Both the position numbers and the translations under genes were made by a program. A stretch of 64,000 nt of DNA from NCBI GenBank assembly GCA_964057225.1, contig OZ059897.1:19902001-19966000 (forward strand), given 5' to 3'. Every line of letters begins with the position of its first letter. Position 1 is the stretch's first letter. The DNA is from Auanema rhodensis (lineage: Eukaryota > Nematoda > Chromadorea > Rhabditida > Rhabditidae). The notes under the pieces were generated by a model that was not told where the DNA came from, did not search any database, and was given only the letters and a program-made list of their open reading frames with translations. Shown here piece by piece: positions 24,910-38,941 of this stretch.

Positions 24910-27900
24910 ACGATGGACAATGTTATTTAACGAAAAAATTAATTCTTCAGGGTGAAAATCGAGGATATAAGTGTAAACTTATATCAGTTGATATCTCGGT
25001 GCATTTTTAAGCTAGCGCAAATCTGATAACACAGATCGACGCAGCTTAAAAATCCGCATCGAATGCACTATACTACATTGAGAAACGCTTAATACAAAAA
25101 TTAGTTATGATCGTTTGAAAAATGATGCATTAGTGTATGTTGAGTTTCCATGTACACTCAACATTGCTTCCAAAAACATTTTGACAAAAATTTTTTCGAA
25201 AAATTTCAAAATAATTTAGCAAAAAGTAGATGTTTTTAGATTCCTTTTTTCAAGGCAAAGACGATGGACAATGTTATTCAACGAAAAAATTAATTCTTCA
25301 GGGTGAAAATCGAGGATATAAGTGTAAACTTATATCAGTTGATATCTCGGTGCATTTTTAAGCTAGCGCAAATCTGATAACACAGATCGACGCAGCTTAA
25401 AAATCCGCATCGAATGCACTATACTACATTGAGAAACGCTTAATACAAAAATTAGTTATGATCGTTTGAAAAATGATGCATTAGTGTATGTTGAGTTTCC
25501 ATGTACACTCAACATTGCTTCCAAAAACATTTTGACAAAAATTTTTTCGAAAAATTTCAAAATAATTTAGCAAAAAGTAGATGTTTTTAGATTCCTTTTT
25601 TCAAGGCAAAGACGATGGACAATGTTATTTAACGAAAAAATTAATTCTTCAGGGTGAAAATCGAGGATATAAGTGTAAACTTATATCAGTTGATATCTCG
25701 GTGCATTTTTAAGCTAGCGCAAATCTGATAACACAGATCGACGCAGCTTAAAAATCCGCATCGAATGCACTATACTACATTGAGAAACGCTTAATACAAA
25801 AATTAGTTATGATCGTTTGAAAAATGATGCATTAGTGTATGTTGAGTTTCCATGTACACTCAACATTGCTTCCAAAAACATTTTGACAAAAATTTTTTCG
25901 AAAAATTTCAAAATAATTTAGCAAAAAGTAGATGTTTTTAGATTCCTTTTTTCAAGGCAAAGACGATGGACAATGTTATTCAACGAAAAAATTAATTCTT
26001 CAGGGTGAAAATCGAGGATATAAGTGTAAACTTATATCAGTTGATATCTCGGTGCATTTTTAAGCTAGCGCAAATCTGATAACACAGATCGACGCAGCTT
26101 AAAAATCCGCATCGAATGCACTATACTACATTGAGAAACGCTTAATACAAAAATTAGTTATGATCGTTTGAAAAATGATGCATTAGTGTATGTTGAGTTT
26201 CCATGTACACTCAACATTGCTTCCAAAAACATTTTGACAAAAATTTTTTCGAAAAATTTCAAAATAATTTAGCAAAAAGTAGATGTTTTTAGATTCCTTT
26301 TTTCAAGGCAAAGACGATGGACAATGTTATTTAACGAAAAAATTAATTCTTCAGGGTGAAAATCGAGGATATAAGTGTAAACTTATATCAGTTGATATCT
26401 CGGTGCATTTTTAAGCTAGCGCAAATCTGATAACACAGATCGACGCAGCTTAAAAATCCGCATCGAATGCACTATACTACATTGAGAAACGCTTAATACA
26501 AAAATTAGTTATGATCGTTTGAAAAATGATGCATTAGTGTATGTTGAGTTTCCATGTACACTCAACATTGCTTCCAAAAACATTTTGACAAAAATTTTTT
26601 CGAAAAATTTCAAAATAATTTAGCAAAAAGTAGATGTTTTTAGATTCCTTTTTTCAAGGCAAAGACGATGGACAATGTTATTTAACGAAAAAATTAATTC
26701 TTCAGGGTGAAAATCGAGGATATAAGTGTAAACTTATATCAGTTGATATCTCGGTGCATTTTTAAGCTAGCGAAAATCTGATAACACAGATCGACGCAGC
26801 TTAAAAATCCGCATCGAATGCACTATACTACATTGAGAAACGCTTAATACAAAAATTAGTTATGATCGTTTGAAAAATGATGCATTAGTGTATGTTGAGT
26901 TTCCATGTACACTCAACATTGCTTCCAAAAACATTTTGACAAAAATTTTTTCGAAAAATTTCAAAATAATTTAGCAAAAAGTAGATGTTTTTAGATTCCT
27001 TTTTTCAAGGCAAAGACGATGGACAATGTTATTCAACGAAAAAATTAATTCTTCAGGGTGAAAATCGAGGATATAAGTGTGAACTTATAACAGTTGATAT
27101 CTCGGTACATTTTTAAGCTAGCGCAAATCTGATAACACAGATCGACGCATTAAAAATCCGCATCGAATGCACTATACTACATTGAGAAACGCTTAATACA
27201 AAAATTAGTTATGATCGTTTGAAAAATGATGCATTAGTGTATGTTGAGTTTCCATGTACACTCAACATTGCTTCCAAAAACATTTTGACAAAAATTTTTT
27301 CGAAAAATTTCAAAATAATTTAGCAAAAAGTAGATGTTTTTAGATTCCTTTTTTCAAGGCAAAGACGATGGACAATGTTATTCAACGAAAAAATTAATTC
27401 TTCAGGGTGAAAATCGAGGATATAAGTGTAAACTTATATCAGTTGATATCTCGGTGCATTTTTAAGCTAGCGCACATCTGATAACACAGATCGACGCAGC
27501 TTAAAAATCCGCATCGAATGCACTATACTACATTGAGAAACGCTTAATACAAAAATTAGTTATGATCGTTTGAAAAATGATGCATTAGTGTATGTTGAGT
27601 TTCCATGTACACTCAACATTGCTTCCAAAAACATTTTGACAAAAATTTTTTCGAAAAATTTCAAAATAATTTAGCAAAAAGTAGATGTTTTTAGATTCCT
27701 TTTTTCAAGGCAAAGACGATGGACAATGTTATTTAACGAAAAAATTAATTCTTCAGGGTGAAAATCGAGGATATAAGTGTAAACTTATATCAGTTGATAT
27801 CTCGGTGCATTTTTAAGCTAGCGCAAATCTGATAACACAGATCGACGCAGCTTAAAAATCCGCATCGAATGCACTATACTACATTGAGAAACGCTTAATA

Positions 27901-30900
27901 CAAAAATTAGTTATGATCGTTTGAAAAATGATGCATTAGTGTATGTTGAGTTTCCATGTACACTCAACATTGCTTCCAAAAACATTTTGACAAAAATTTT
28001 TTCGAAAAATTTCAAAATAATTTAGCAAAAAGTAGATGTTTTTAGATTCCTTTTTTCAAGGCAAAGACGATGGACAATGTTATTTAACGAAAAAATTAAT
28101 TCTTCAGGGTGAAAATCGAGGATATAAGTGTAAACTTATATCAGTTGATATCTCGGTGCATTTTTAAGCTAGCGCAAATCTGATAACACAGATCGACGCA
28201 GCTTAAAAATCCGCATCGAATGCACTATACTACATTGAGAAACGCTTAATACAAAAATTAGTTATGATCGTTTGAAAAATGATGCATTAGTGTATGTTGA
28301 GTTTCCATGTACACTCAACATTGCTTCCAAAAACATTTTGACAAAAATTTTTTCGAAAAATTTCAAAATAATTTAGCAAAAAGTAGATGTTTTTAGATTC
28401 CTTTTTTCAAGGCAAAGACGATGGACAATGTTATTCAACGAAAAAATTGATTCTTCAGGGTGAAAATCGAGGATATAAGTGTGAACTTATAACAGTTGAT
28501 ATCTCGGTGCATTTTTAAGCTAGCGCACATCTGATAACACAGATCGACGCAGCTTAAAAATCCGCATCGAATGCACTATACTACATTGAGAAACGCTTAA
28601 TACAAAAATTAGTTATGATCGTTTGAAAAATGATGCATTAGTGTATGTTGAGTTTCCATGTACACTCAACATTGCTTCCAAAAACATTTTGACAAAAATT
28701 TTTTCGAAAAATTTCAAAATAATTTAGCAAAAAGTAGATGTTTTTAGATTCCTTTTTTCAAGGCAAAGACGATGGACAATGTTATTTAACGAAAAAATTA
28801 ATTCTTCAGGGTGAAAATCGAGGATATAAGTGTAAACTTATATCAGTTGATATCTCGGTGCATTTTTAAGCTAGCGCAAATCTGATAACACAGATCGACG
28901 CAGCTTAAAAATCCGCATCGAATGCACTATACTACATTGAGAAACGCTTAATACAAAAATTAGTTATGATCGTTTGAAAAATGATGCATTAGTGTATGTT
29001 GAGTTTCCATGTACACTCAACATTGCTTCCAAAAACATTTTGACAAAAATTTTTTCGAAAAATTTCAAAATAATTTAGCAAAAAGTAGATGTTTTTAGAT
29101 TCCTTTTTTCAAGGCAAAGACGATGGACAATGTTATTCAACGAAAAAATTAATTCTTCAGGGTGAAAATCGAGGATATAAGTGTAAACTTATATCAGTTG
29201 ATATCTCGGTGCATTTTTAAGCTAGCGCAAATCTGATAACACAGCTCGACGCAGCTTAAAAATCCGCATCGAATGCACTATACTACATTGAGAAACGCTT
29301 AATACAAAAATTAGTTATGATCGTTTGAAAAATGATGCATTAGTGTATGTTGAGTTTCCATGTACACTCAACATTGCTTCCAAAAACATTTTGACAAAAA
29401 TTTTTTCGAAAAATTTCAAAATAATTTAGCAAAAAGTAGATGTTTTTAGATTCCTTTTTTCAAGGCAAAGACGATGGACAATGTTATTTAACGAAAAAAT
29501 TAATTCTTCAGGGTGAAAATCGAGGATATAAGTGTAAACTTATATCAGTTGATATCTCGGTGCATTTTTAAGCTAGCGCAAATCTGATAACACAGATCGA
29601 CGCAGCTTAAAAATCCGCATCGAATGCACTATACTACATTGAGAAACGCTTAATACAAAAATTAGTTATGATCGTTTGAAAAATGATGCATTAGTGTATG
29701 TTGAGTTTCCATGTACACTCAACATTGCTTCCAAAAACATTTTGACAAAAATTTTTTCGAAAAATTTCAAAATAATTTAGCAAAAAGTAGATGTTTTAAG
29801 ATTCCTTTTTTCAAGGCAAAGACGATGGACAATGTTATTCAACGAAAAAATTAATTCTTCAGGGTGAAAATCGAGGATATAAGTGTGAACTTATAACAGT
29901 TGATATCTCGGTACATTTTTAAGCTAGCGCAAATCTGATAACACAGATCGACGCATTAAAAATCCGCATCAAATGTACTATACTACATTGAGAAACGCTT
30001 AATACAAAAATTAGTTATGATCGTTTGAAAAATGATGCATTAGTGTATGTTGAGTTTCCATGTACACTCAACATTGCTTCCAAAAACATTTTGACAAAAA
30101 TTTTTTCGAAAAATTTCAAAATAATTTAGCAAAAAGTAGATGTTTTTAGATTCCTTTTTTCAAGGCAAAGACGATGGACAATGTTATTCAACGAAAAAAT
30201 TAATTCTTCAGGGTGAAAATCGAGGATATAAGTGTAAACTTATATCAGTTGATATCTCGGTGCATTTTTAAGCTAGCGCACATCTGATAACACAGATCGA
30301 CGCAGCTTAAAAATCCGCATCGAATGCACTATACTACATTGAGAAACGCTTAATACAAAAATTAGTTATGATCGTTTGAAAAATGATGCATTAGTGTATG
30401 TTGAGTTTCCATGTACACTCAACATTGCTTCCAAAAACATTTTGACAAAAATTTTTTCTAAAAATTTCAAAATAATTTAGCAAAAAGTAGATGTTTTTAG
30501 ATTCCTTTTTTCAAGGCAAAGACGATGGACAATGTTATTTAACGAAAAAATTAATTCTTCAGGGTGAAAATCGAGGATATAAGTGTGAACTTATAACAGT
30601 TGATATCTCGGTACATTTTTAAGCTAGCGCAAATCTGATAACACAGATCGACGCATTAAAAATCCGCATCGAATGCACTATACTACATTGAGAAACGCTT
30701 AATACAAAAATTAGTTATGATCGTTTGAAAAATGATGCATTAGTGTATGTTGAGTTTCCATGTACACTCAACATTGCTTCCAAAAACATTTTGACAAAAA
30801 TTTTTTCGAAAAATTTCAAAATAATTTAGCAAAAAGTAGATGTTTTTAGATTCCTTTTTTCAAGGCAAAGACGATGGACAATGTTATTCAACGAAAAAAT

Positions 30901-33900
30901 TAATTCTTCAGGGTGAAAATCGAGGATATAAGTGTAAACTTATATCAGTTGATATCTCGGTGCATTTTTAAGCTAGCGCAAATCTGATAACACAGATCGA
31001 CGCAGCTTAAAAATCCGCATCGAATGCACTATACTACATTGAGAAACGCTTAATACAAAAATTAGTTATGATCGTTTGAAAAATGATGCATTAGTGTATG
31101 TTGAGTTTCCATGTACACTCAACATTGCTTCCAAAAACATTTTGACAAAAATTTTTTCGAAAAATTTCAAAATAATTTAGCAAAAAGTAGATGTTTTTAG
31201 ATTCCTTTTTTCAAGGCAAAGACGATGAACAATGTTATTCAACGAAAAAATTAATTCTTCAGGGTGAAAATCGAGGATATAAGTGTGAACTTATAACAGT
31301 TGATATCTCGGTACATTTTTAAGCTAGCGCAAATCTGATAACACAGATCGACGCAGCTTAAAAATCCGCATCGAATGCACTATACTACATTGAGAAACGC
31401 TTAATACAAAAATTAGTTATGATCGTTTGAAAAATGATGCATTAGTGTATGTTGAGTTTCCATGTACACTCAACATTGCTTCCAAAAACATTTTGACAAA
31501 AATTTTTTCTAAAAATTTCAAAATAATTTAGCAAAAAGTAGATGTTTTTAGATTCCTTTTTTCAAGGCAAAGACGATGGACAATGTTATTTAACGAAAAA
31601 ATTAATTCTTCAGGGTGAAAATCGAGGATATAAGTGTAAACTTATATCAGTTGATATCTCGGTGCATTTTTAAGCTAGCGCAAATCTGATAACACAGATC
31701 GACGCAGCTTAAAAATCCGCATCGAATGCACTATACTACATTGAGAAACGCTTAATACAAAAATTAGTTATGATCGTTTGAAAAATGATGCATTAGTGTA
31801 TGTTGAGTTTCCATGTACACTCAACATTGCTTCCAAAAACATTTTGACAAAAATTTTTTCGAAAAATTTCAAAATAATTTAGCAAAAAGTAGATGTTTTT
31901 AGATTCCTTTTTTCAAGGCAAAGACGATGGACAATGTTATTCAACGAAAAAATTAATTCTTCAGGGTGAAAATCGAGGATATAAGTGTAAACTTATATCA
32001 GTTGATATCTCGGTGCATTTTTAAGCTAGCGCAAATCTGATAACACAGATCGACGCAGCTTAAAAATCCGCATCGAATGCACTATACTACATTGAGAAAC
32101 GCTTAATACAAAAATTAGTTATGATCGTTTGAAAAATGATGCATTAGTGTATGTTGAGTTTCCATGTACACTCAACATTGCTTCCAAAAACATTTTGACA
32201 AAAATTTTTTCGAAAAATTTCAAAATAATTTAGCAAAAAGTAGATGTTTTTAGATTCCTTTTTTCAAGGCAAAGACGATGGACAATGTTATTTAACGAAA
32301 AAATTAATTCTTCAGGGTGAAAATCGAGGATATAAGTGTAAACTTATATCAGTTGATATCTCGGTGCATTTTTAAGCTAGCGCAAATCTGATAACACAGA
32401 TCGACGCAGCTTAAAAATCCGCATCGAATGCACTATACTACATTGAGAAACGCTTAATACAAAAATTAGTTATGATCGTTTGAAAAATGATGCATTAGTG
32501 TATGTTGAGTTTCCATGTACACTCAACATTGCTTCCAAAAACATTTTGACAAAAATTTTTTCGAAAAATTTCAAAATAATTTAGCAAAAAGTAGATGTTT
32601 TTAGATTCCTTTTTTCAAGGCAAAGACGATGGACAATGTTATTCAACGAAAAAATTAATTCTTCAGGGTGAAAATCGAGGATATAAGTGTAAACTTATAT
32701 CAGTTGATATCTCGGTGCATTTTTAAGCTAGCGCAAATCTGATAACACAGATCGACGCAGCTTAAAAATCCGCATCGAATGCACTATACTACATTGAGAA
32801 ACGCTTAATACAAAAATTAGTTATGATCGTTTGAAAAATGATGCATTAGTGTATGTTGAGTTTCCATGTACACTCAACATTGCTTCCAAAAACATTTTGA
32901 CAAAAATTTTTTCGAAAAATTTCAAAATAATTTAGCAAAAAGTAGATGTTTTTAGATTCCTTTTTTCAAGGCAAAGACGATGGACAATGTTATTTAACGA
33001 AAAAATTAATTCTTCAGGGTGAAAATCGAGGATATAAGTGTAAACTTATATCAGTTGATATCTCGGTGCATTTTTAAGCTAGCGCAAATCTGATAACACA
33101 GATCGACGCAGCTTAAAAATCCGCATCGAATGCACTATACTACATTGAGAAACGCTTAATACAAAAATTAGTTATGATCGTTTGAAAAATGATGCATTAG
33201 TGTATGTTGAGTTTCCATGTACACTCAACATTGCTTCCAAAAACATTTTGACAAAAATTTTTTCGAAAAATTTCAAAATAATTTAGCAAAAAGTAGATGT
33301 TTTTAGATTCCTTTTTTCAAGGCAAAGACGATGGACAATGTTATTTAACGAAAAAATTAATTCTTCAGGGTGAAAATCGAGGATATAAGTGTAAACTTAT
33401 ATCAGTTGATATCTCGGTGCATTTTTAAGCTAGCGAAAATCTGATAACACAGATCGACGCAGCTTAAAAATCCGCATCGAATGCACTATACTACATTGAG
33501 AAACGCTTAATACAAAAATTAGTTATGATCGTTTGAAAAATGATGCATTAGTGTATGTTGAGTTTCCATGTACACTCAACATTGCTTCCAAAAACATTTT
33601 GACAAAAATTTTTTCGAAAAATTTCAAAATAATTTAGCAAAAAGTAGATGTTTTTAGATTCCTTTTTTCAAGGCAAAGACGATGGACAATGTTATTCAAC
33701 GAAAAAATTAATTCTTCAGGGTGAAAATCGAGGATATAAGTGTGAACTTATAACAGTTGATATCTCGGTACATTTTTAAGCTAGCGCAAATCTGATAACA
33801 CAGATCGACGCATTAAAAATCCGCATCGAATGCACTATACTACATTGAGAAACGCTTAATACAAAAATTAGTTATGATCGTTTGAAAAATGATGCATTAG

Positions 33901-36133
33901 TGTATGTTGAGTTTCCATGTACACTCAACATTGCTTCCAAAAACATTTTGACAAAAATTTTTTCGAAAAATTTCAAAATAATTTAGCAAAAAGTAGATGT
34001 TTTTAGATTCCTTTTTTCAAGGCAAAGACGATGGACAATGTTATTCAACGAAAAAATTAATTCTTCAGGGTGAAAATCGAGGATATAAGTGTAAACTTAT
34101 ATCAGTTGATATCTCGGTGCATTTTTAAGCTAGCGCACATCTGATAACACAGATCGACGCAGCTTAAAAATCCGCATCGAATGCACTATACTACATTGAG
34201 AAACGCTTAATACAAAAATTAGTTATGATCGTTTGAAAAATGATGCATTAGTGTATGTTGAGTTTCCATGTACACTCAACATTGCTTCCAAAAACATTTT
34301 GACAAAAATTTTTTCGAAAAATTTCAAAATAATTTAGCAAAAAGTAGATGTTTTTAGATTCCTTTTTTCAAGGCAAAGACGATGGACAATGTTATTTAAC
34401 GAAAAAATTAATTCTTCAGGGTGAAAATCGAGGATATAAGTGTAAACTTATATCAGTTGATATCTCGGTGCATTTTTAAGCTAGCGCAAATCTGATAACA
34501 CAGATCGACGCAGCTTAAAAATCCGCATCGAATGCACTATACTACATTGAGAAACGCTTAATACAAAAATTAGTTATGATCGTTTGAAAAATGATGCATT
34601 AGTGTATGTTGAGTTTCCATGTACACTCAACATTGCTTCCAAAAACATTTTGACAAAAATTTTTTCGAAAAATTTCAAAATAATTTAGCAAAAAGTAGAT
34701 GTTTTTAGATTCCTTTTTTCAAGGCAAAGACGATGGACAATGTTATTTAACGAAAAAATTAATTCTTCAGGGTGAAAATCGAGGATATAAGTGTAAACTT
34801 ATATCAGTTGATATCTCGGTGCATTTTTAAGCTAGCGCAAATCTGATAACACAGATCGACGCAGCTTAAAAATCCGCATCGAATGCACTATACTACATTG
34901 AGAAACGCTTAATACAAAAATTAGTTATGATCGTTTGAAAAATGATGCATTAGTGTATGTTGAGTTTCCATGTACACTCAACATTGCTTCCAAAAACATT
35001 TTGACAAAAATTTTTTCGAAAAATTTCAAAATAATTTAGCAAAAAGTAGATGTTTTTAGATTCCTTTTTTCAAGGCAAAGACGATGGACAATGTTATTCA
35101 ACGAAAAAATTGATTCTTCAGGGTGAAAATCGAGGATATAAGTGTGAACTTATAACAGTTGATATCTCGGTGCATTTTTAAGCTAGCGCACATCTGATAA
35201 CACAGATCGACGCAGCTTAAAAATCCGCATCGAATGCACTATACTACATTGAGAAACGCTTAATACAAAAATTAGTTATGATCGTTTGAAAAATGATGCA
35301 TTAGTGTATGTTGAGTTTCCATGTACACTCAACATTGCTTCCAAAAACATTTTGACAAAAATTTTTTCGAAAAATTTCAAAATAATTTAGCAAAAAGTAG
35401 ATGTTTTTAGATTCCTTTTTTCAAGGCAAAGACGATGGACAATGTTATTTAACGAAAAAATTAATTCTTCAGGGTGAAAATCGAGGATATAAGTGTAAAC
35501 TTATATCAGTTGATATCTCGGTGCATTTTTAAGCTAGCGCAAATCTGATAACACAGATCGACGCAACTTAAAAATCCGCATCGAATGCACTATACTACAT
35601 TGAGAAACGCTTAATACAAAAATTAGTTATGATCGTTTGAAAAATGATGCATTAGTGTATGTTGAGTTTCCATGTACACTCAACATTGCTTCCAAAAACA
35701 TTTTGACAAAAATTTTTTCGAAAAATTTCAAAATAATTTAGCAAAAAGTAGATGTTTTTAGATTCCTTTTTTCAAGGCAAAGACGATGGACAATGTTATT
35801 CAACGAAAAAATTGATTCTTCAGGGTGAAAATCGAGGATATAAGTGTGAACTTATAACAGTTGATATCTCGGTGCATTTTTAAGCTAGCGCACATCTGAT
35901 AACACAGATCGACGCAGCTTAAAAATCCGCATCGAATGCACTATACTACATTGAGAAACGCTTAATACAAAAATTAGTTATGATCGTTTGAAAAATGATG
36001 CATTAGTGTATGTTGAGTTTCCATGTACACTCAACATTGCTTCCAAAAACATTTTGACAAAAATTTTTTCGAAAAATTTCAAAATAATTTAGCAAAAAGT
36101 AGATGTTTTTAGATTCCTTTTTTCAAGGCAAAG
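22808..36133 (+). repeat. 19-monomer higher-order repeat, tandem duplication of 6,663 bp
   Basis: Copies are 22808-29470 and 29471-36133, each 19 monomers including three 349-bp copies. At exactly 6,663-bp spacing I find A328, the CATCAAATGTAC variant, C111 with T289 in one monomer, T19 with the deletion, GATGAACAATG, CGAAAATCTG (A109), and a monomer combining G32, G66, A75 and G92. Eighteen of 19 positions correspond. The last monomers differ: 29120 is type A with CAGCTCG, while 35783 is a near copy of the monomer two before it. This is the largest duplication visible here. Confidence 0.93.
23508..23858 (+). repeat. Hybrid monomer combining C111 and T289
   Basis: This type A monomer carries C111 in its left part and T289 (TTTTTTCTAAAAA) in its right part. 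In the related 9-mer upstream the two markers sit on neighbouring monomers (C111 at 20351, T289 at 20702). A crossover between these within the monomer, removing one repeat length, would give this hybrid. It was then copied by the 19-mer duplication to 30171. Confidence 0.65.
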
Positions 36134-36485
36134 ACGATGGACAATGTTATTTAACGAAAAAATTAATTCTTCAGGGTGAAAATCGAGGATATAAGTGTAA
36201 ACTTATATCAGTTGATATCTCGGTGCATTTTTAAGCTAGCGCAAATCTGATAACACAGATCGACGCAGCTTAAAAATCCGCATCGAATGCACTATACTAC
36301 ATTGAGAAACGCTTAATACAAAAATTAGTTATGATCGTTTGAAAAATGATGCATTAGTGTATGTTGAGTTTCCATGTACACTCAACATTGCTTCCAAAAA
36401 CATTTTGACAAAAATTTTTTCGAAAAATTTCAAAATAATTTAGCAAAAAGTAGATGTTTTTAGATTCCTTTTTTCAAGGCAAAGA
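35081..36485 (+). repeat. Local 2-monomer duplication inside the second 19-mer copy
   Basis: The monomers at 35081 and 35783 are both the recombinant G66/A75/G92 type with G32 and C111; each is followed by a T19 type A copy (35432 and 36134). The pair at 35432 has GCAACTTA where 36134 has GCAGCTTA. The first 19-mer copy has only one such pair (28418 and 28769), so this doubling came after, or ended, the larger duplication. Confidence 0.75.
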
Positions 36486-36835
36486 CGATGGACAATGTTA
36501 TTTAACGAAAAAATTAATTCTTCAGGGTGAAAATCGAGGATATAAGTGTAAACTTATATCAGTTGATATCTCGGTGCATTTTTAAGCTAGCGCAAATCTG
36601 ATAACACAGATCGACGCAGCTTAAAAATCCGCATCGAATGCACTATACTACATTGAGAAACGCTTAATACAAAAATTAGTTATGATCGTTTGAAAAATGA
36701 TGCATTAGTGTATGTTGAGTTTCCATGTACACTCAACATTGCTTCCAAAAACATTTTGACAAAAATTTTTTCGAAAAATTTCAAAATAATTTAGCAAAAA
36801 GTAGATGTTTTTAGATTCCTTTTTTCAAGGCAAAG

Positions 36836-38941
36836 ACGATGGACAATGTTATTCAACGAAAAAATTGATTCTTCAGGGTGAAAATCGAGGATATAAGTGT
36901 GAACTTATAACAGTTGATATCTCGGTACATTTTTAAGCTAGCGCAAATCTGATAACACAGATCGACGCAGCTTAAAAATCCGCATCGAATGCACTATACT
37001 ACATTGAGAAACGCTTAATACAAAAATTAGTTATGATCGTTTGAAAAATGATGCATTAGTGTATGTTGAGTTTCCATGTACACTCAACATTGCTTCCAAA
37101 AACATTTTGACAAAAATTTTTTCGAAAAATTTCATAATAATTTAGCAAAAAGTAGATGTTTTTAGATTCCTTTTTTCAAGGCAAAGACGATGGACAATGT
37201 TATTTAACGAAAAAATTAATTCTTCAGGGTGAAAATCGAGGATATAAGTGTAAACTTATATCAGTTGATATCTCGGTGCATTTTTAAGCTAGCGCAAATC
37301 TGATAACACAGATCGACGCAGCTTAAAAATCCGCATCGAATGCACTATACTACATTGAGAAACGCTCAATACAAAAATTAGTTATGATCGTTTGAAAAAT
37401 GATGCATTAGTGTATGTTGAGTTTCCATGTACACTCAACATTGCTTCCAAAAACATTTTGAGAAAAATTTTTTCGAAAAATTTCAAAATAATTTAGCAAA
37501 AAGTAGATGTTTTTAGATTCCTTTTTTCAAGGCAAAGACGATGGACAATGTTATTCAACGAAAAAATTAATTCTTCAGGGTGAAAATCGAGGATATAAGT
37601 GTGAACTTATATCAGTTGATATCTCGGTACATTTTTAAGCTAGCGCAAATCTGATAACACAGATCGACGCAGCTTAAAAATCCGCATCGAATGCACTATA
37701 CTACATGGAAGAACGCTTAATACAAAAATTAGTTATGATCGTTTGAAAAATGATGCATTAGTGTATGTTGAGTTTCCATGTACACTCAACATTGCTTCCA
37801 AAAACATTTTGACAAAAATTTTTTCGAAAAATTTCAAAATAATTTAGCAAAAAGTAGATGTTTTTAGATTCCTTTTTTCAAGGCAAAGACGATGGACAAT
37901 GTTATTCAACGAAAAAATTGATTCTTCAGGGTGAAAATCGAGGATATAAGTGTGAACTTATAACAGTTGATATCTCGGTACATTTTTAAGCTAGCGCAAA
38001 TCTGATAACACAGATCGACGCAGCTTAAAAATCCGCATCGAATGCACTATACTACATTGAGAAACGCTTAATACAAAAATTAGTTATGATCGTTTGAAAA
38101 ATGATGCATTAGTGTATGTTGAGTTTCCATGTACACTCAACATTGCTTCCAAAAACATTTTGACAAAAATTTTTTCGAAAAATTTCAAAATAATTTAGCA
38201 AAAAGTAGATGTTTTTAGATTCCTTTTTTCAAGGCAAAGACGATGGACAATGTTATTTAACGAAAAAATTAATTCTTCAGGGTGAAAATCGAGGATATAA
38301 GTGTAAACTTATATCAGTTGATATCTCGGTGCATTTTTAAGCTAGCGCAAATCTGATAACACAGATCGACGCAGCTTAAAAATCCGCATCGAATGCACTA
38401 TACTACATTGAGAAACGCTCAATACAAAAATTAGTTATGATCGTTTGAAAAATGATGCATTAGTGTATGTTGAGTTTCCATGTACACTCAACATTGCTTC
38501 CAAAAACATTTTGACAAAAATTTTTTCGAAAAATTTCAAAATAATTTAGCAAAAAGTAGATGTTTTTAGATTCCTTTTTTCAAGGCAAAGACGATGGACA
38601 ATGTTATTTAACGAAAAAATTAATTCTTCAGGGTGAAAATCGAGGATATAAGTGTAAACTTATATCAGTTGATATCTCGGTGCATTTTTAAGCTAGCGCA
38701 AATCTGATAACACAGATCGACGCAGCTTAAAAATCCGCATCGAATGCACTATACTACATTGAGAAACGCTTAATACAAAAATTAGTTATGATCGTTTGAA
38801 AAATGATGCATTAGTGTATGTTGAGTTTCCATGTACACTCAACATTGCTTCCAAAAACATTTTGACAAAAATTTTTTCGAAAAATTTCAAAATAATTTAG
38901 CAAAAAGTAGATGTTTTTAGATTCCTTTTTTCAAGGCAAAG
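36836..38941 (+). repeat. 3-monomer higher-order repeat, two diverged copies of 1,053 bp
   Basis: Copies are 36836-37888 and 37889-38941. First monomers are type B with G32; second monomers are type A, T19, C181. The first copy also has T300 (CATAATAAT), G276 and, in its third monomer, a G66/T75/A92 recombinant with the CATGGAAG cluster; the second copy lacks these. Confidence 0.65.
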
